A DNA stretch of 64,000 nucleotides from Lingula anatina (lineage: Eukaryota; Brachiopoda; Lingulata; Lingulida; Lingulidae). Of the stretch, positions 27,534 through 41,200 are shown one piece after another. The DNA lies in assembly GCF_001039355.2 (NCBI RefSeq), contig NW_019775977.1, positions 1 to 64,000 on the forward strand. Reading direction: 5' to 3'. The position numbers and the translations under genes are program-made. The notes under the pieces were generated by a model. It searched no databases and was not told the DNA's origin. It saw only the letters and a list, made by a program, of their open reading frames with translations. The number at the start of each line of letters is the position of its first letter. The first letter of the stretch is position 1.

Positions 27534-29482
27534 TCAGGTTAAAGAAACCCTTTCCTCGTTTTCGTTTGCTCTTTTGTTCTCTTTCAATGACTCGGCAAAC
27601 GACTGATATTTGTTGAAATTGTTGCTGATAATGGATATAGGAATGCCCGTGATAACCATCCCTGAAACCACACACACCACACCAATTACGTATCCGCCAA
27701 ACGCAGATGGATACTTGTCACCATAGCCAACGGTTGTCATGGTAACCAAGGCCCACCAACAGCCAACAAGTACGTTGTCAATGTTCGACACGGAACCGTT
27801 TACTTCTGCATAGAAAATAAGAGGTCCAAATATCATCGCTCCCATCAAAAGAAGTGTAACAAGGAGTCCGATATCTTTGCTGCTTGCTTTGAGGGTTAAA
27901 ATTATTACTTGAAGGTTCCGACTGAATGGTATCAAGCGCAGGAGACGCAGCACACGCAATGTGACATTGAGGTACGCAAGAACTCTCATGGTAGTAAAAG
28001 CAGGGATTTCTCTTTGTTCCTCTATGGTTTTCTCAACTAGATAATCCTTTGCTGTAAAAGCAATGTCCGTAGTCCACGTGATCACTAACCACGAAACCTC
28101 TATTACTGACAGAAATTGTTTCAAAGTTTTGCACAAACTGGGCGCTGTAAATAATTGCACCACAATTTCCAATGTAAAGAAAACGTTTAAAACAATGTCG
28201 CAAACCTTTATAATCGGATTGTCGTCGGTCGTCAAAAGCATGATTAACTTTTCGTTGAAAATGTGTGGAAGTGCTGACGCATTTACTCCATTTGAAGAGC
28301 GAAATTCTGGGGTACTGTTCATTGCAAGTAATGAAAATGATATCCACAACAGCGCTATGTACATGACCATCCAAGCCTACAGAGAAAATTGATTAAGAAT
28401 TAATGCCTAATATGCTATAAAATAATTAATTGCTTCTTGGAGTTTTGCCTCACGGAAGAAATAACCTTTTCCTTTATCTGATCTGTATTGTTTTAATATA
28501 CCGGTAAGATGTACCTTTTATATATTACAATTACAATGTACCCACGCCAGAAAAGATATTGCACACACGTACATATTAGAGAAATGTGCAAGTTTTATGT
28601 ATATTCTAAATGTGAAAATAACTTCTCCCCTGAAATACGTGATTCTAGTCACGTTAATGGAAATCGATACACATATTGTTAAACAACAGCATGGCCTTCT
28701 TTCTTTCTGCGAAAGGGGTTACCATGTTATCTTTAGATTAACTTAGCAGCATAACTCTAAATGGTGCCCCATTGGGGGCGGGGGGGGGGGGGGTAGTGAG
28801 CACAGTTCACGGGAAACAAAATGGGGATGGGGTACTCAGTACTTCACGGATCACGATAAATAATATGAGCGTTTCATGCATCTCAGGAAACAAAAAGTGG
28901 CTTTCACGGGTAAAGAAAATACCCAATGGTAAACTCTCAATGTAAAATGCCTACCAACATATTTACCTTAGCTCCACGCGATGATGACGGAATATTTAGG
29001 AACACCCATAGTCGATGTCTGTATGAATCACACGTCCCTTCTTTATGGTTATAAATGACCGGTGAAAATTGACTGAACTCTTTCTCCAATAATTTCTTTT
29101 CTTTTTGTTCTTTGTAAAAAGTCTGAACAATTTCTTTACAGCAAGGCGCCAAGTTTTCTTCTCCAATTTCCCAGAATTGAAGTTCCAGACGAATTATAGG
29201 CACGCACAAAAAATGGGGAAAGTGTAATATATCTGTTCTGTAGAAGTTCAAAATTGGGCCGAAATAAGCTGGATCGCGATCAAAGAAAAGCTTCTCTCCC
29301 CTGTCCTGTACATACCCCCTGTCCTCAGCTAATTTCCCCAATCTGGATTCAGGCCGTTTGGCAAGCGTCGTCCAAAACGTGGTGAATTTCTTTCCGGAGA
29401 CATTGATCGTGACTGCAGCCTTTTCTTCCTCTTCTAACAGCCTCGGATTTTGATGATCGAGATGTTTTCCGTGTCCTGACAT
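27534..29482 (-). CDS. Voltage-gated K+ channel, Shaw (Kv3)-like, tandem copy B
   Basis: Same two-exon structure as copy A (29482-28967 and 28376-27534, phase 0), 452 aa. The T1 domain keeps the Hx5Cx20CC zinc ligands and is nearly identical to copy A. Divergence is greatest at the N-terminus, the S3-S4 loop and the C-tail (ANENEERVSLT). S4 reads TLRVLRLLRLIPFSRNLQ: it has one more arginine than copy A at the first gating position and a proline where the Kv1/Kv3 series continues with Arg/Lys. Pore GCWWALVTMTTVGYGDKYP and S6 GIPISIISNNF match copy A, including the missing second proline. The upstream ~0.5 kb and ~60 bases past the stop also match copy A, so the whole gene with flanks was duplicated. 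Confidence 0.95.
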
Positions 29483-32400
29483 CTTTATACTATATTATAC
29501 TAGTATCTTAAAATTGCCTATCAACAAATGGGCAGTTACGCGTTCGGTCCAACGCTGAGGAGATGTCAAAGAATTAAACTGCAGACTTCAGGAAAAAACA
29601 GTTGGCGAAAGATCAGCAAGAGAATTTGAGATCGTAAATCAAACTGAATGTTGTATCTATCGCAGCAAGTCAGATAGACAGGTACATCAATCAAGTGTCC
29701 AATAATGTCCCAGCCAGCACAGTATCTCACATATGATGAATTCTATCTCCCTTGGTCCTTGTACATATATATATATATATATATAAATAAGTAATAAGAT
29801 TATGATGTAGTCCTGTTGTTTCCCTATTTCGAACACAAGGGAATAGGATAATTGAGGCACCTTTTGACACACTAGATGTAGAATTTGTTTTTGCTTCCAA
29901 AGGCAAACATAGATCTATCGATTCCATTTACATGGTGCCTTCTTGTCTATTACATGTAATCATCCTAAATGAGACGGTTTCCTTGATAACAAGGTAGTAA
30001 CATCCAGATAACTTGTCATGTGTTTACCCGTTTTAGGCAAATGGAAGGCATACAGATACTAGGCATAATCTTACCCTCCCCCCCCCCGTGCATATGTTGT
30101 CTGCATCAAACAACAGAACAATATATTTTCTTCCTCTCTGAAATCTTTTAAAATATGACCATTTATTTTCATTTTGCTTAAGATTTCACTGTACATGGGG
30201 AGAAGGGTTAATTTCTACAATATAACATATCAGACTCCAAAAATACAAATTAATTACCCCGAGTCCCCTGCTTGTAATAAGGAATCGAACAATTTATCTC
30301 AACGAAATAAATATATTTCATTTTAACACAAGAAATACAATCTAACCCTCGATATACAATTACAATCAACTGCCTCTGAAACTTCATAAACATTAAACAT
30401 TCACTGAAATTTTCAAATTTGAAACATTTAACACTTATGTTTTTCTCAGTATTACACCAAGTTTCTGCAACATATAAAGTTTCATCGTACTCCTTGTTGT
30501 AAAACAACGTATAAAACCAATCATTGATTATCCACAGGTATCAGGACTTAAGACAGCAAAGCCCTGAAACTTGAGACGTGCAATTTCACACAGTTGAGCA
30601 ATATCAGAACAATCTGGCAAATACATAGCTGCCGCAATGTTCCATTTAATATCAATCATCAACGAAAGCACTGGAGTAACATTTATTTCAAAACCAATTA
30701 TTTTCATTAATTTCTGACACATCCCTTTTATCCCATTTTAAAAACAATTAAATTTTCAACAATTTCATTCATATAAACAAGTAACAATGTGCCTTGCAAC
30801 TTCTTTGGGGGGAAGAAATCTGATTTGTCCTATCCTTCAATAATGAAATGGAATAACATTTCTTTCCTGACAATAACATGGTCTGGGGATTACATTGCAC
30901 TGTTCCTCTCTCCTCATTCTCAATTACTATCATCAACAATTTCAGTTTTTTTTATTTTACTTACATTAAATTATTTGAACATTTCCTTTAAAGCTTCATC
31001 CTTTAATTGAAAAAAAAAAAAAAAAAACATCGTCCTAGATGGAAGCACTGGCTATACAAACACAACAATGGAACATCTGAACCTATATTATAAAACCTGG
31101 GGCAGAAATAGCTTCTAGAAGATGACATCTATGACTTACCTAAAGTCAGACCTGCTTGGTTGCAGATTAAAATAGCGCCAAAAGTTAAGGCTAATCTATT
31201 AGAGACAGATCAAATGTTTTATGATGATTTAATTACTGTAAAGAACACATCATGATACACAATGAGCAATTGACCTTTGTTTATATTATGATAAAAAAGT
31301 TATCATAATATTGTTAATAAAAATAATAAATGAAAAATAAAATAAAATTTTTAAAGATATTTTACAAATTCTCTTTACAACCCTGATGTGCACTCAATCC
31401 AAGCCCCTGGAGATGATACTCAATCTATTTTTTTCAAAATTAGTTTAAAAAAATTCGCCAGGTTATACCCCCATCACTAGTTCTGAAATGGCGATTGCCC
31501 TGTCTTGCTCATTTACGAATAAATGAGTAGTAAATTATGTAATTAAAAACTAAAAAATTATCAACATAAATTTTCTGCAACAAGTGATCAGAGTTTGTTT
31601 CTAATCAGGTCTCCAAAGTCTAATGCTCACTGTATACCTTAAATGTTGCCCTATAACATAATTCAACATACAAGTTAATGTTAACATCTTTGCAGGGGTT
31701 TAATACTACTCTTTCAGAATTATGAAAATGTATAAAAAGGATAATAAAAATAGTTCACCGACAAAAAAATATAAAAAATACTGCCAAGTTCTGACCAATT
31801 ATAGAGTAAACACTAAATAGACACTACTGCACTTGCTCTATGTAATAAAAGCAGGACAACAAATACCGTTTGCAGTCCAACTGCTGATTTTATATTTCTG
31901 AAAAATATGTTAACATATACATAAACTAAATCAGTACCTGAAAAACATTCAGAAACTAAAAGATATAGAACATGTTGTTTTACTTTAGTTTTATAACATA
32001 TGTAAGGGATACACAAATATTTTAATTAAATATGTCTATATCTATATTGCATGAATAAAAAATATTTAAATTCTCAAAAACTATTTATTATATAATATGT
32101 CAACACATTTTAATTGGTTGGTTTGACTACACGACAATGCCTCTGGCATAAAATATTCATTTTTGTGAGCCATGTTGTATAATATACAAAAATGGTAGTC
32201 CAAATATGAAAAACCTGAATTAAGCCTTTTAATCTCTTATATTGGACAATGGCAATCTGATAAGTCATGTCAAGTACCACGAAGATATGTGCATTTCTGG
32301 AAGAATAATAATTTGATAATACAATTTGTAATCTTGGTATGCATTTTTGTAAAGCAACTCCTCCCATTAATGCAATATATTTCAAGTAAAACATCTACTG

Positions 32401-32688
32401 AGCATGTATGGGACATTAAATGCAAAAACATGAAGTATATAACAAAGACTATACGGCTTTGCTGATGTTTTCTTAGTCTGCTTTTTTAATAAAAAAAAAG
32501 CACTTTATGGAAGTTGAAAGTAAAACAGAACAACAGACTGGCAGCTATCATGAAAATATATCATACCATTATAATATCTCAATTACAAAATAAAGACAAG
32601 AAACTTAAAACGAATAATCATAAAGTCTAAAATAATATTAACCTGGTTTCTTAATGAATGAAAATAAAACTACACACACACAAAACAC
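29483..32688. other. Intergenic region between Kv copy B and the SGLT 3' end
   Basis: 29,483 to about 30,030 is the duplicated upstream region of the Kv unit and holds a short TA repeat near 29,765. The remainder is very AT-rich with only short open frames. Part below 32,689 should be the SGLT 3' UTR (minus strand). No gene was recognised. Confidence 0.6.
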
Positions 32689-33014
32689 TCAAGCAAAAAA
32701 TCCCCACAAGAACATTGCCACGGACATCAGGAGCACAGCGTTGAAATTACAGAATAATTTCCACCGATGGTCCTCCGCTAAAGACATGTGTTTCTGCTCT
32801 GCGGCTTTCTTTTCTTCCTCTGTTAACTGAATTTCAGGATGGGACTCAATACCACACAGCCACTGGAGTGCTCGTTTCCAACATGGCAGAGAACGGTCAC
32901 CTAAAAACGTACCAGTCAATGAATTAATACTCGATGTATTAGATGTACTGAATTCATTACTTATCTGGAATGAGTTTTAAAAATGTGCCAAACACTGAGA
33001 CAAAGCCGACAATT

Positions 33015-33053
<39 letters not shown>

Positions 33054-34440
33054 GACTGCCCACCTCCCCCATTAAGACAAATTTTTAAGGACGCAAACTG
33101 CTACTATGTAACTTAATTTTTTTTCATTTTTGAAAAACATTATAAAGTGATATAGTCAGCATTAATTGATACATGTACTGAAAATATGGCATATGATATA
33201 TATACTTAAGAGCATCCCCTAACAGTATATAATACCTTCATATTTCACATCTCTCTCAGGATCCTCAACATCCCCATTCTTCTTTGTCACAGACATGTCT
33301 CTTTGGTCCCCATTTTTCTTGTCACCAACCAAGGACACTTTCTCGTCTTTTTCCTTTGTCATCTCATGGTCAGCTCGGTTCTTTAGAACATCTGTTTTCA
33401 TCTCCTCATCCACCATTATCACTTGGCCATCCCCTTGGCCTGCCTGACCTGTGTCTGTTTCATCCTGTTTTACCACATTGTCCTTTGTTACAAGTTTTGT
33501 GTTTTTCAGTTCCACAATACCCTGACTACTTTCGGAAGAGTCTGACCTAGAGTTGGCCAAGTCAATGTCAATGCGAACTTTGTTGCTGTTGCGACTGAAG
33601 AATGTTAGTCGGTGAAGCTGAAATCAGGAGACACACCATAATGAGCATTTGGGTTAGAAAAACAGGATACTGTTACAGCTACATTTAATGGCTCAAATGT
33701 TGGCTTTGTAATTCTTAATTTGGATAAAGAGACAACTTTTCATTACACAGCTACAGTATTTTTTGTATGAATCAATTAGGAGTCAGGCTTATTCTTCTAT
33801 GTCCCAAGAATTGTGACACAAAAATAATTGTAATTATAATAACCATAATAATAATGATAATAAAGATCTACTATAAAATGAACATTCAGCAAAACTGCCA
33901 ATCCTCATATTTCTATGACCCACTACTTACATGGTCATCTTTGATTGGTTCTGTCATCAAACTGACCACCACTGCAGTCAGAATGGTCAGAAGGAAGAGA
34001 AAGATGGCAAAGTATAAATAGTGAAAGTCCTTGATGATGCTGGGCCTAGGGTCCTCCCCTGGCATACCACATCCCGGCACAGAGTACGAGTACTCCCAAA
34101 CGAAACGCCCCATACCTGTCAAGAAGCCAATCATTAATGCAGCAAAGGCACCCTGAAACACACAAATCAGATAAAGCAGACTACCTTATAGTTCTATTCT
34201 ATGCATTAAAAGCACCACATATGCTATAAAAATATATCGTTTTTTTGATTAAAATGATGTATCTGAAAGTTTGATAATTTTTGCCCACTGAAATGATCGA
34301 GTCATTCTCGTAGTAACTTTAACTGTTATTTATTTTTTAACTCATTTTGGTCTAATTGTATATCCATTATTTTATGTAAATGTTTGAATCTGTAATTTTT
34401 ATTCTAATCCAGTTTATGTACAACGTCAATCTAGTGGTTG

Positions 34441-34519
<79 letters not shown>

Positions 34520-35210
34520 CATTATTATTATTATTATCATTATTATATTATATAACACAATGAACTTTCATGTACTCATACCACAAAATATGTAATCAAA
34601 TTTCAAATAATATTAATAATAATCAGAAAACTTACATGAAAATACAAATTTTAACATTTCACACTCTTTTTGACTAACAAACATGGAGATTATTGTGTTC
34701 AACAAAATCTCTTTATTTTAGATTCTGAACTACTTAAAATCTGCACCCCACCTTCTCATTGATTCTCTTCCACAAGACAGCCAGAAGGAAAACAGCACAT
34801 ATGGGAGGCTGTTGAAAGCTGGAGACCTCCTGTATGTATACATAGAGTTGGTTGCCCTCGGACGCCTTCAACACCGGAATCCAGATGATACTAACGACCA
34901 CCAAGAAGACGACAAATAGCCTAAAAAATTTAACATTAAATTTTTTTATATACACAGAATACCTGGTAACCTTACCAAGCCTTTAAAACTGAAAGAAAAA
35001 CCTAATTATAATATAACCAAATTATAAGGTACTACATGTACACTAATAAATGTGAATGTAGACTAATATGACCTCTTTTTTTTGCAAATTCTGGTGTCAA
35101 GACTAACAATGTATTGTAATAAAGTCCAAAAAATGGCAATTCTAATACCTTTCAATTTTTCTTCACTTAAATTTTTTTATCAACCTTGAGCATAACTGCA
35201 GACTCTGACA

Positions 35211-35247
<37 letters not shown>

Positions 35248-38200
35248 TAGATAGATAGATAAAAACTGGCTCATTGTTTCAAGAACCTGGCTATGTACAT
35301 GCACTGACCTGCCCACTATCATGAGTTCAACATCAGATGCCTTTTTCCGAATTCTTGTCCACAGATCCATGGTAAAAATGGTACTGCTACTGTTGAATAT
35401 TGATGTCAGCGATGTCATCAGAGCAGACAGCATCACCGCCAACATCAAACCACGAGCACCTGTGATAAAGACAAATGAAATCCCATGACTGCGGCAATAT
35501 CATTATAACTTCACAGATTCAAGGCAATGAAATGTATATCCCTTGGGGGGAAAAACTTAAGAACCAACACTGTCACAAAACTGAAATAAGATGAATAGCA
35601 AATAGAATAAATTTGACAATGCTAATTCTGAATCATAAAGTGGTTTAAGCCAGTCTCTTCTTACTTACATTTACTTGCCCAAAGATCAGCCCAACTCTAT
35701 GGTGTATACCTTTGCTTACTGACAGATATTGGATTTAAGATTATAATGTATTCTTCTATATTTCTATAGGTGCACCAAATAGTATTGTAATTCTACCCTA
35801 TGCAAAGCAATGGTTAGATCAAAGCTTTCAATAAGTCCTTCAGTACCTGGAGGCATCAGGTTCAGCACCAGTGACGGGTACGCTATATTACTGCAACCAG
35901 ACCTGCTACCACAAACCTCCAAGCAGACTTCTGGGTCTGAGCAGCCCACCGTGTCTGAAATCATAGATATCATGTTTTCATCTTGATGCAGGTGTGCAGG
36001 CTCACAGCCAGCATTTTCAAAGGGGGGGGGGGGGGGGGGGTTGGGGGGGGGGGCTCTAGACCTTTTACCATGTAACCTACATGTACCTATATTAAAATTT
36101 TCCCAGAGTGGACCTTTTCCTGGCAAAAAGGGCGGTTTGTTAAAAAACCCTGGCTACAGGCCTGGGTGTGTATGAGGTTAATAATGTATAATTATTGACT
36201 TAAACCCAGTCACCCACAAGTTTTAAGGGGGACCATTATACAGGTAGGTAATGGTAATGCCATGGCTATTTTACCTGGGAACAGAACTCTTGCAATCATC
36301 CCTGGCATCACAAGCAGGAACATTGGCAATATCTTGAGATACCCCGTGAAGAGACAGCCTGCCTTGGCATGGGTGTAGTTCTTGGAGGCAAGAACACGCT
36401 GGACTATCACCTAGAAATAACAGTACTGAAAATACAATAATATTATCATAGGCTCCATTCACAACAGCGGACTAACAGGATCAAATATGGCGACACACTT
36501 ACAAGTTTGCCACATAATCACCTGAAAGACACTAAATAGATCCACACAAGGATTATGTAACAAGCATCCAAGTGGGTCAGCCATATGTGATTTGCGGATC
36601 TGTTAGTCTGTTGTTGTGAATGCAGCCATAGTATCATGTATTGTGAGAACAGCTTGTCCATAAGCATGTAGAGCTTGTGGTATCAAGAGGTTTATCACAA
36701 ACACACAGAAACATGTGTTCATGCATGTAAAATATAAAGAAAAAATCTTCAAACATGTAGACATTATGAGTGTCCAGAACATATCTTAATCTCCTGTCAC
36801 TTTTTTTTCTCTCTCATACTCTCTTCTCACTCTTCAGTTCACTCCCTCAGTGATCATTTCTCATTCATGTTGACAAGTATCTCTGTATGCAGTTAGTTAT
36901 AAGCAACATGCTCTGGTCCTTTCTCAAATCTCAAACTTCCCCCTCCTGGTGACCTTGTTATTAAGTTACTCACCTAATGCTCTGATGGAGCTCACAGAAT
37001 TTTAATGTTATCTGGTAACGGTTCTCTTTTTCATGAATTCTGCTGATTGGAATATTTATATCCGCAGGGCCCCCATCTATAATTTACACTGCATGTTTGT
37101 GTTACCTTGAACTTATTTTTTATAAGTTCAAATTGCGTTAAATTAACTTGTTTATCTAACCCATCTTCTGCTATCTCTTACAAATTTCATTTTCTGTATT
37201 TCCTAATAATTCAATGCAATTGTTGTATTGTTCTTATAAAAGTTAAGCTAATAAACTAGCTTAAAGGCCAAATCCATGGGATTTTCCTGACAAAATGAAT
37301 TTTCCTGGGTACTGTAGAAGAGCAATTTTCTCATTCTCATGAATTATTGCTCGACCTGTCCCTGTACTTGGATTTGATTTTTTATTCCATTTTTAATTTG
37401 ATAATTTAGTTAAAATGACTGACCAGTCATCTTTTTAAATTCAAAGTGAACATGTAACAACTGACTTGTAGTGTTTTCTGGGAGCAAGTGGCTCCTACAC
37501 AGTTTTGACCACAATTTTTACTTTCAAAATTAAAAAAAAAAATTTACACCATCATGAGAGAATGAAATAATTTTCACTAAATATATTGGATGAATGAAAT
37601 ATATCATCAAGTTCATTTAAAGCTTGTATTATTTATAACAATTATTAATTTTCTAAAATAAACTGTTCAGTATTTTAATTTAAAAACTGAATCCAGAACA
37701 AATGTGACAAATTCAAAATTTAATGCCACTGGCAACAAAAATACAATAATAATTAATAGTGGTCAAGCCTTTGACCACAGGTCAGACAGCCACTCACCTG
37801 GTCAGCACACCAATACCATATAGAATTAATGGTCAACCCAATTATACCTGGCCAAGGTAAATCTGACTTGACTGGATCACGTAATAAGTTCCAGTAATCG
37901 TCTCTGGGGAGACCACAAGTACTGTTGCCATACTTGGTGGAGTTGGATATAGCATTAGGGTAGCTCTCTCTCAGGCCTTGAATACCCCCCACCTCAGCAA
38001 AACCTGTCAGTGTGAGGAGAAATACAGTGAAAATATCATTTAGATATTGATAGAAATAAATACCTTTGCCTGCAATGAAACATATTTTAACATTAGAAAG
38101 TGATTTTCTTTAGATTTTTTGGATATTGTAAGAAAATACCATTAAAATGCCATTCATGTCCTGTATAAAGCAACAAATACAATTTTTATGATACCCTATT

Positions 38201-41200
38201 AGGTAATTAACTTCAATAACCAATAATAACTATATAATGTCCCAAGAAAGGAGCATGGTACCATTTAATACCAGTTACTTTGTTTCAACGTACCTAATAT
38301 CATGAGAGCAACAGCTCCTATCAACATTATGATGGTCTGTATGAAGTCTGTCCATATCACTGCCGTCAATCCACCTGGAAATAACCTTCATGCTGAAGTC
38401 AAGGTCATCTTTATAATAGGCCTGTTTTAGTTAAATATTAAATCTCCCAATAACAATCTTGCATTGCAAGAAAAGTTAGGAAGAAAATATCATAAACACG
38501 AGATATAATAAACTTAAAAAATAAATAAATAAATAAAGGATGGGGTAAACTTTCAGCATGGACCTGCATTTTAGTCCTATGGCTGCCTGCAGCTAGTTAA
38601 AAGGAAAACAGAAGGTTCCTTTTTGTAGATATTGCTGAAACAAGTTTGAAAGACATACAAATTATCATAAAATACAGGGCATCTTTTGAAATGAAAGTCT
38701 GTTCAGGCCAATTTTTTTAACTTGACCTACAACTTTTGCCCCACATTTGACTCCGGAATATTCAAAGCAAAATTGTGACTTTGATTTCAAATCACCGTAG
38801 TGACAAGAAATGAACATGGATCAAATTCTTGTTCCAGCAACTTTGGAAGGACTCTGGTAATTGCTGCCTGTGCAGTCACAACTGTGGATGGTGCAACTGG
38901 ACACATTAGAGAGCATTCACAACAAAGTTGATCCAAGGACTAACTAGTTCATGTATCAAATATGGCGCGCACTTGACAATGGATTTCCATCCCCACACGC
39001 ACTGTCCACGTGGGGGCAGAATAATTAAATCTCGCCATGCTTTTAAATGGGTGGCGCCATATTTGATCAGTGGATCTGTTAGTCTGCAGATCAAATTGTT
39101 CTGAATGCAGGGGCGGATTGAGACCGTCTTCAGGGTATTCCAAGCTTATATTGGTGGGTATCTAATTTTTTTCTGTTGGAAGACAGTCAAAAATGGCAGA
39201 TGGATCAACAAAATCATTTGGAAGACTGTCAGAAAATACCTCTGGATCTGCCCCTGTGAATGCCCCCTTAGACAACAACCACCAGTGTTGGTTACTGTGC
39301 ATGAAAAAAATTTCATGCACCAAAAATACCCTTCTGTTCCCTATCTGGGCAGGACGAGCTGCATACCTAACCCTCTCCATTTATAAGATGCTTGCTTTCT
39401 CTCACTGAAAAATATTTTCATTAACAGTTTATATTATGGTAAATAAATCTCAATTTAAGTGGCACTACTTGTACTATATCTTTGCACAAACACTTAAAAA
39501 CCTGGAATATAGCAAAATTAGTGTCATACACGTAGTATATGCGTATATATATATATATATAGGAGAGTAAATAGTCTGTTCACGTGTGTACTTCCCCCTC
39601 CCCCTCCTTCCTGATACGAGACCAACCTGTAATTGTGAAGAGGGCTGCAATGGACAAGATGGCAAGTATTGCAACATAGAGATTCCAGTTCATCGCCTGC
39701 TCAATGAAGATGGCGCCACTATACAAATCAGCCTGCAAAAAAAAAAAAATTAATAACAAGTTATTCTTTGCAAATAAGTTAGCTTCTGGGCAAAAATATA
39801 AACACCCCATGTAATACTCTTAAAATTTAATCAGCATTAGGTTATACATTTTATATATATACTGTAATAAATCAATGTGCTACAGACTACTGTACAATTA
39901 CATGTATAAAACAACATCAGCTCATTTGGAGTTGCCCATTACATGTTACATAAGTGCTAGTAATTCAAATGGGGGGTTTATATTTTTGCACAATGAATAT
40001 AAGATTAGAGAAGCACGGCTTAACTCCCTGCTACATGAGGACGGGGGGGGGGGGGGGGGGGGGTCACTTAATATCCTCCTGCTTTCTGCACTTATGATCT
40101 TTACTTCTCCACAACACCTGTGCCTACAGTTGAGCTCAGAAAGAATGGGACGTTATCAATGTAACACTTTTTAACAACTTAACTGGTTACTTTTAAGAAC
40201 GCCGCCCCCTTTTTATGAATGGTGGTTCATTGCAGCATGAGGTGCTATCCCCTGTCTAAACAGACTATGAGCACAGAGGTGTCGGCTGTTATACCCTATA
40301 ATTATTGCTGTTAGCTAGATAGTTACTTTTGGTAACAAGAGGTAATAAACAGATTCTTTCTTCTTTCTGAGCTCAACTGTATTTGCATTTATTCTTCCTC
40401 TCTACAAACACTCCCAAATTTACTTCTGTTTCTTACAAACCCCTTCCTGTTTACATTTACTTCTGTGGCACGCCCAAACCCATACAGGTTTATATTGACT
40501 TCTGCCCCCACCCCACCCACACACACACACACCCCAACCTGTTTATATTGAATTCTGCTGCCCCCTCCCCACATCCCTACCTGTTTATATTTATTTCTGT
40601 CCCCTCCCATACACACACACGTACACACACACGCATGCATGTCAGAGACAAAAAAAACACACACACACGCACACACACCATTTATTGTCTTAGACATCAG
40701 TCTATTACTGTTAGTAATCTGAAGCTCCCAGATTTGGTTGGACACTTTACTCTCTGGTTGTTTTTCCACCTGTATTCTCAACTTACCGAGATCTTGGTGA
40801 AGATGTACATTATCATGGACATCACCGCCAGGTAGATCTGGATACGCGAGCCTCCAAACCGTTTTTGTAGGTACTCAGGAAGTGTAAAGACCTGAAAATA
40901 CAAAAACCAAATTTGTGTTATAATCTTATATTTAAGAAATATGACAAATATCAATGTAACAATAAGACATAAAAACAGTGGATAAAAGCAAGAGAAACCA
41001 AAATTATATTTTTTATTGTATAAACATTAAGACTTATTAAACAACCATGAAAGGAAATAAAATGAAGTAGATTTGCAGATGTATCTTGTACTGCAAAAAA
41101 AGCATTATCCACTTAAAATGACCTAAGGCTACCACAAGGTAGCCTCATTTAACCTTTTTTTCAACTAATATTGAGTGCTTAAGTTGGTTTCATGAAAGAA

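Noticed and set aside
34367-34558. Tyr-Ile repeat open frame
   Set aside because: Translation of a TA microsatellite.
40383-40835. 150-codon His/Thr/Pro-rich open frame and its antisense
   Set aside because: Driven by CA and C-rich repeats; overlaps SGLT exon 5 antisense at its end.
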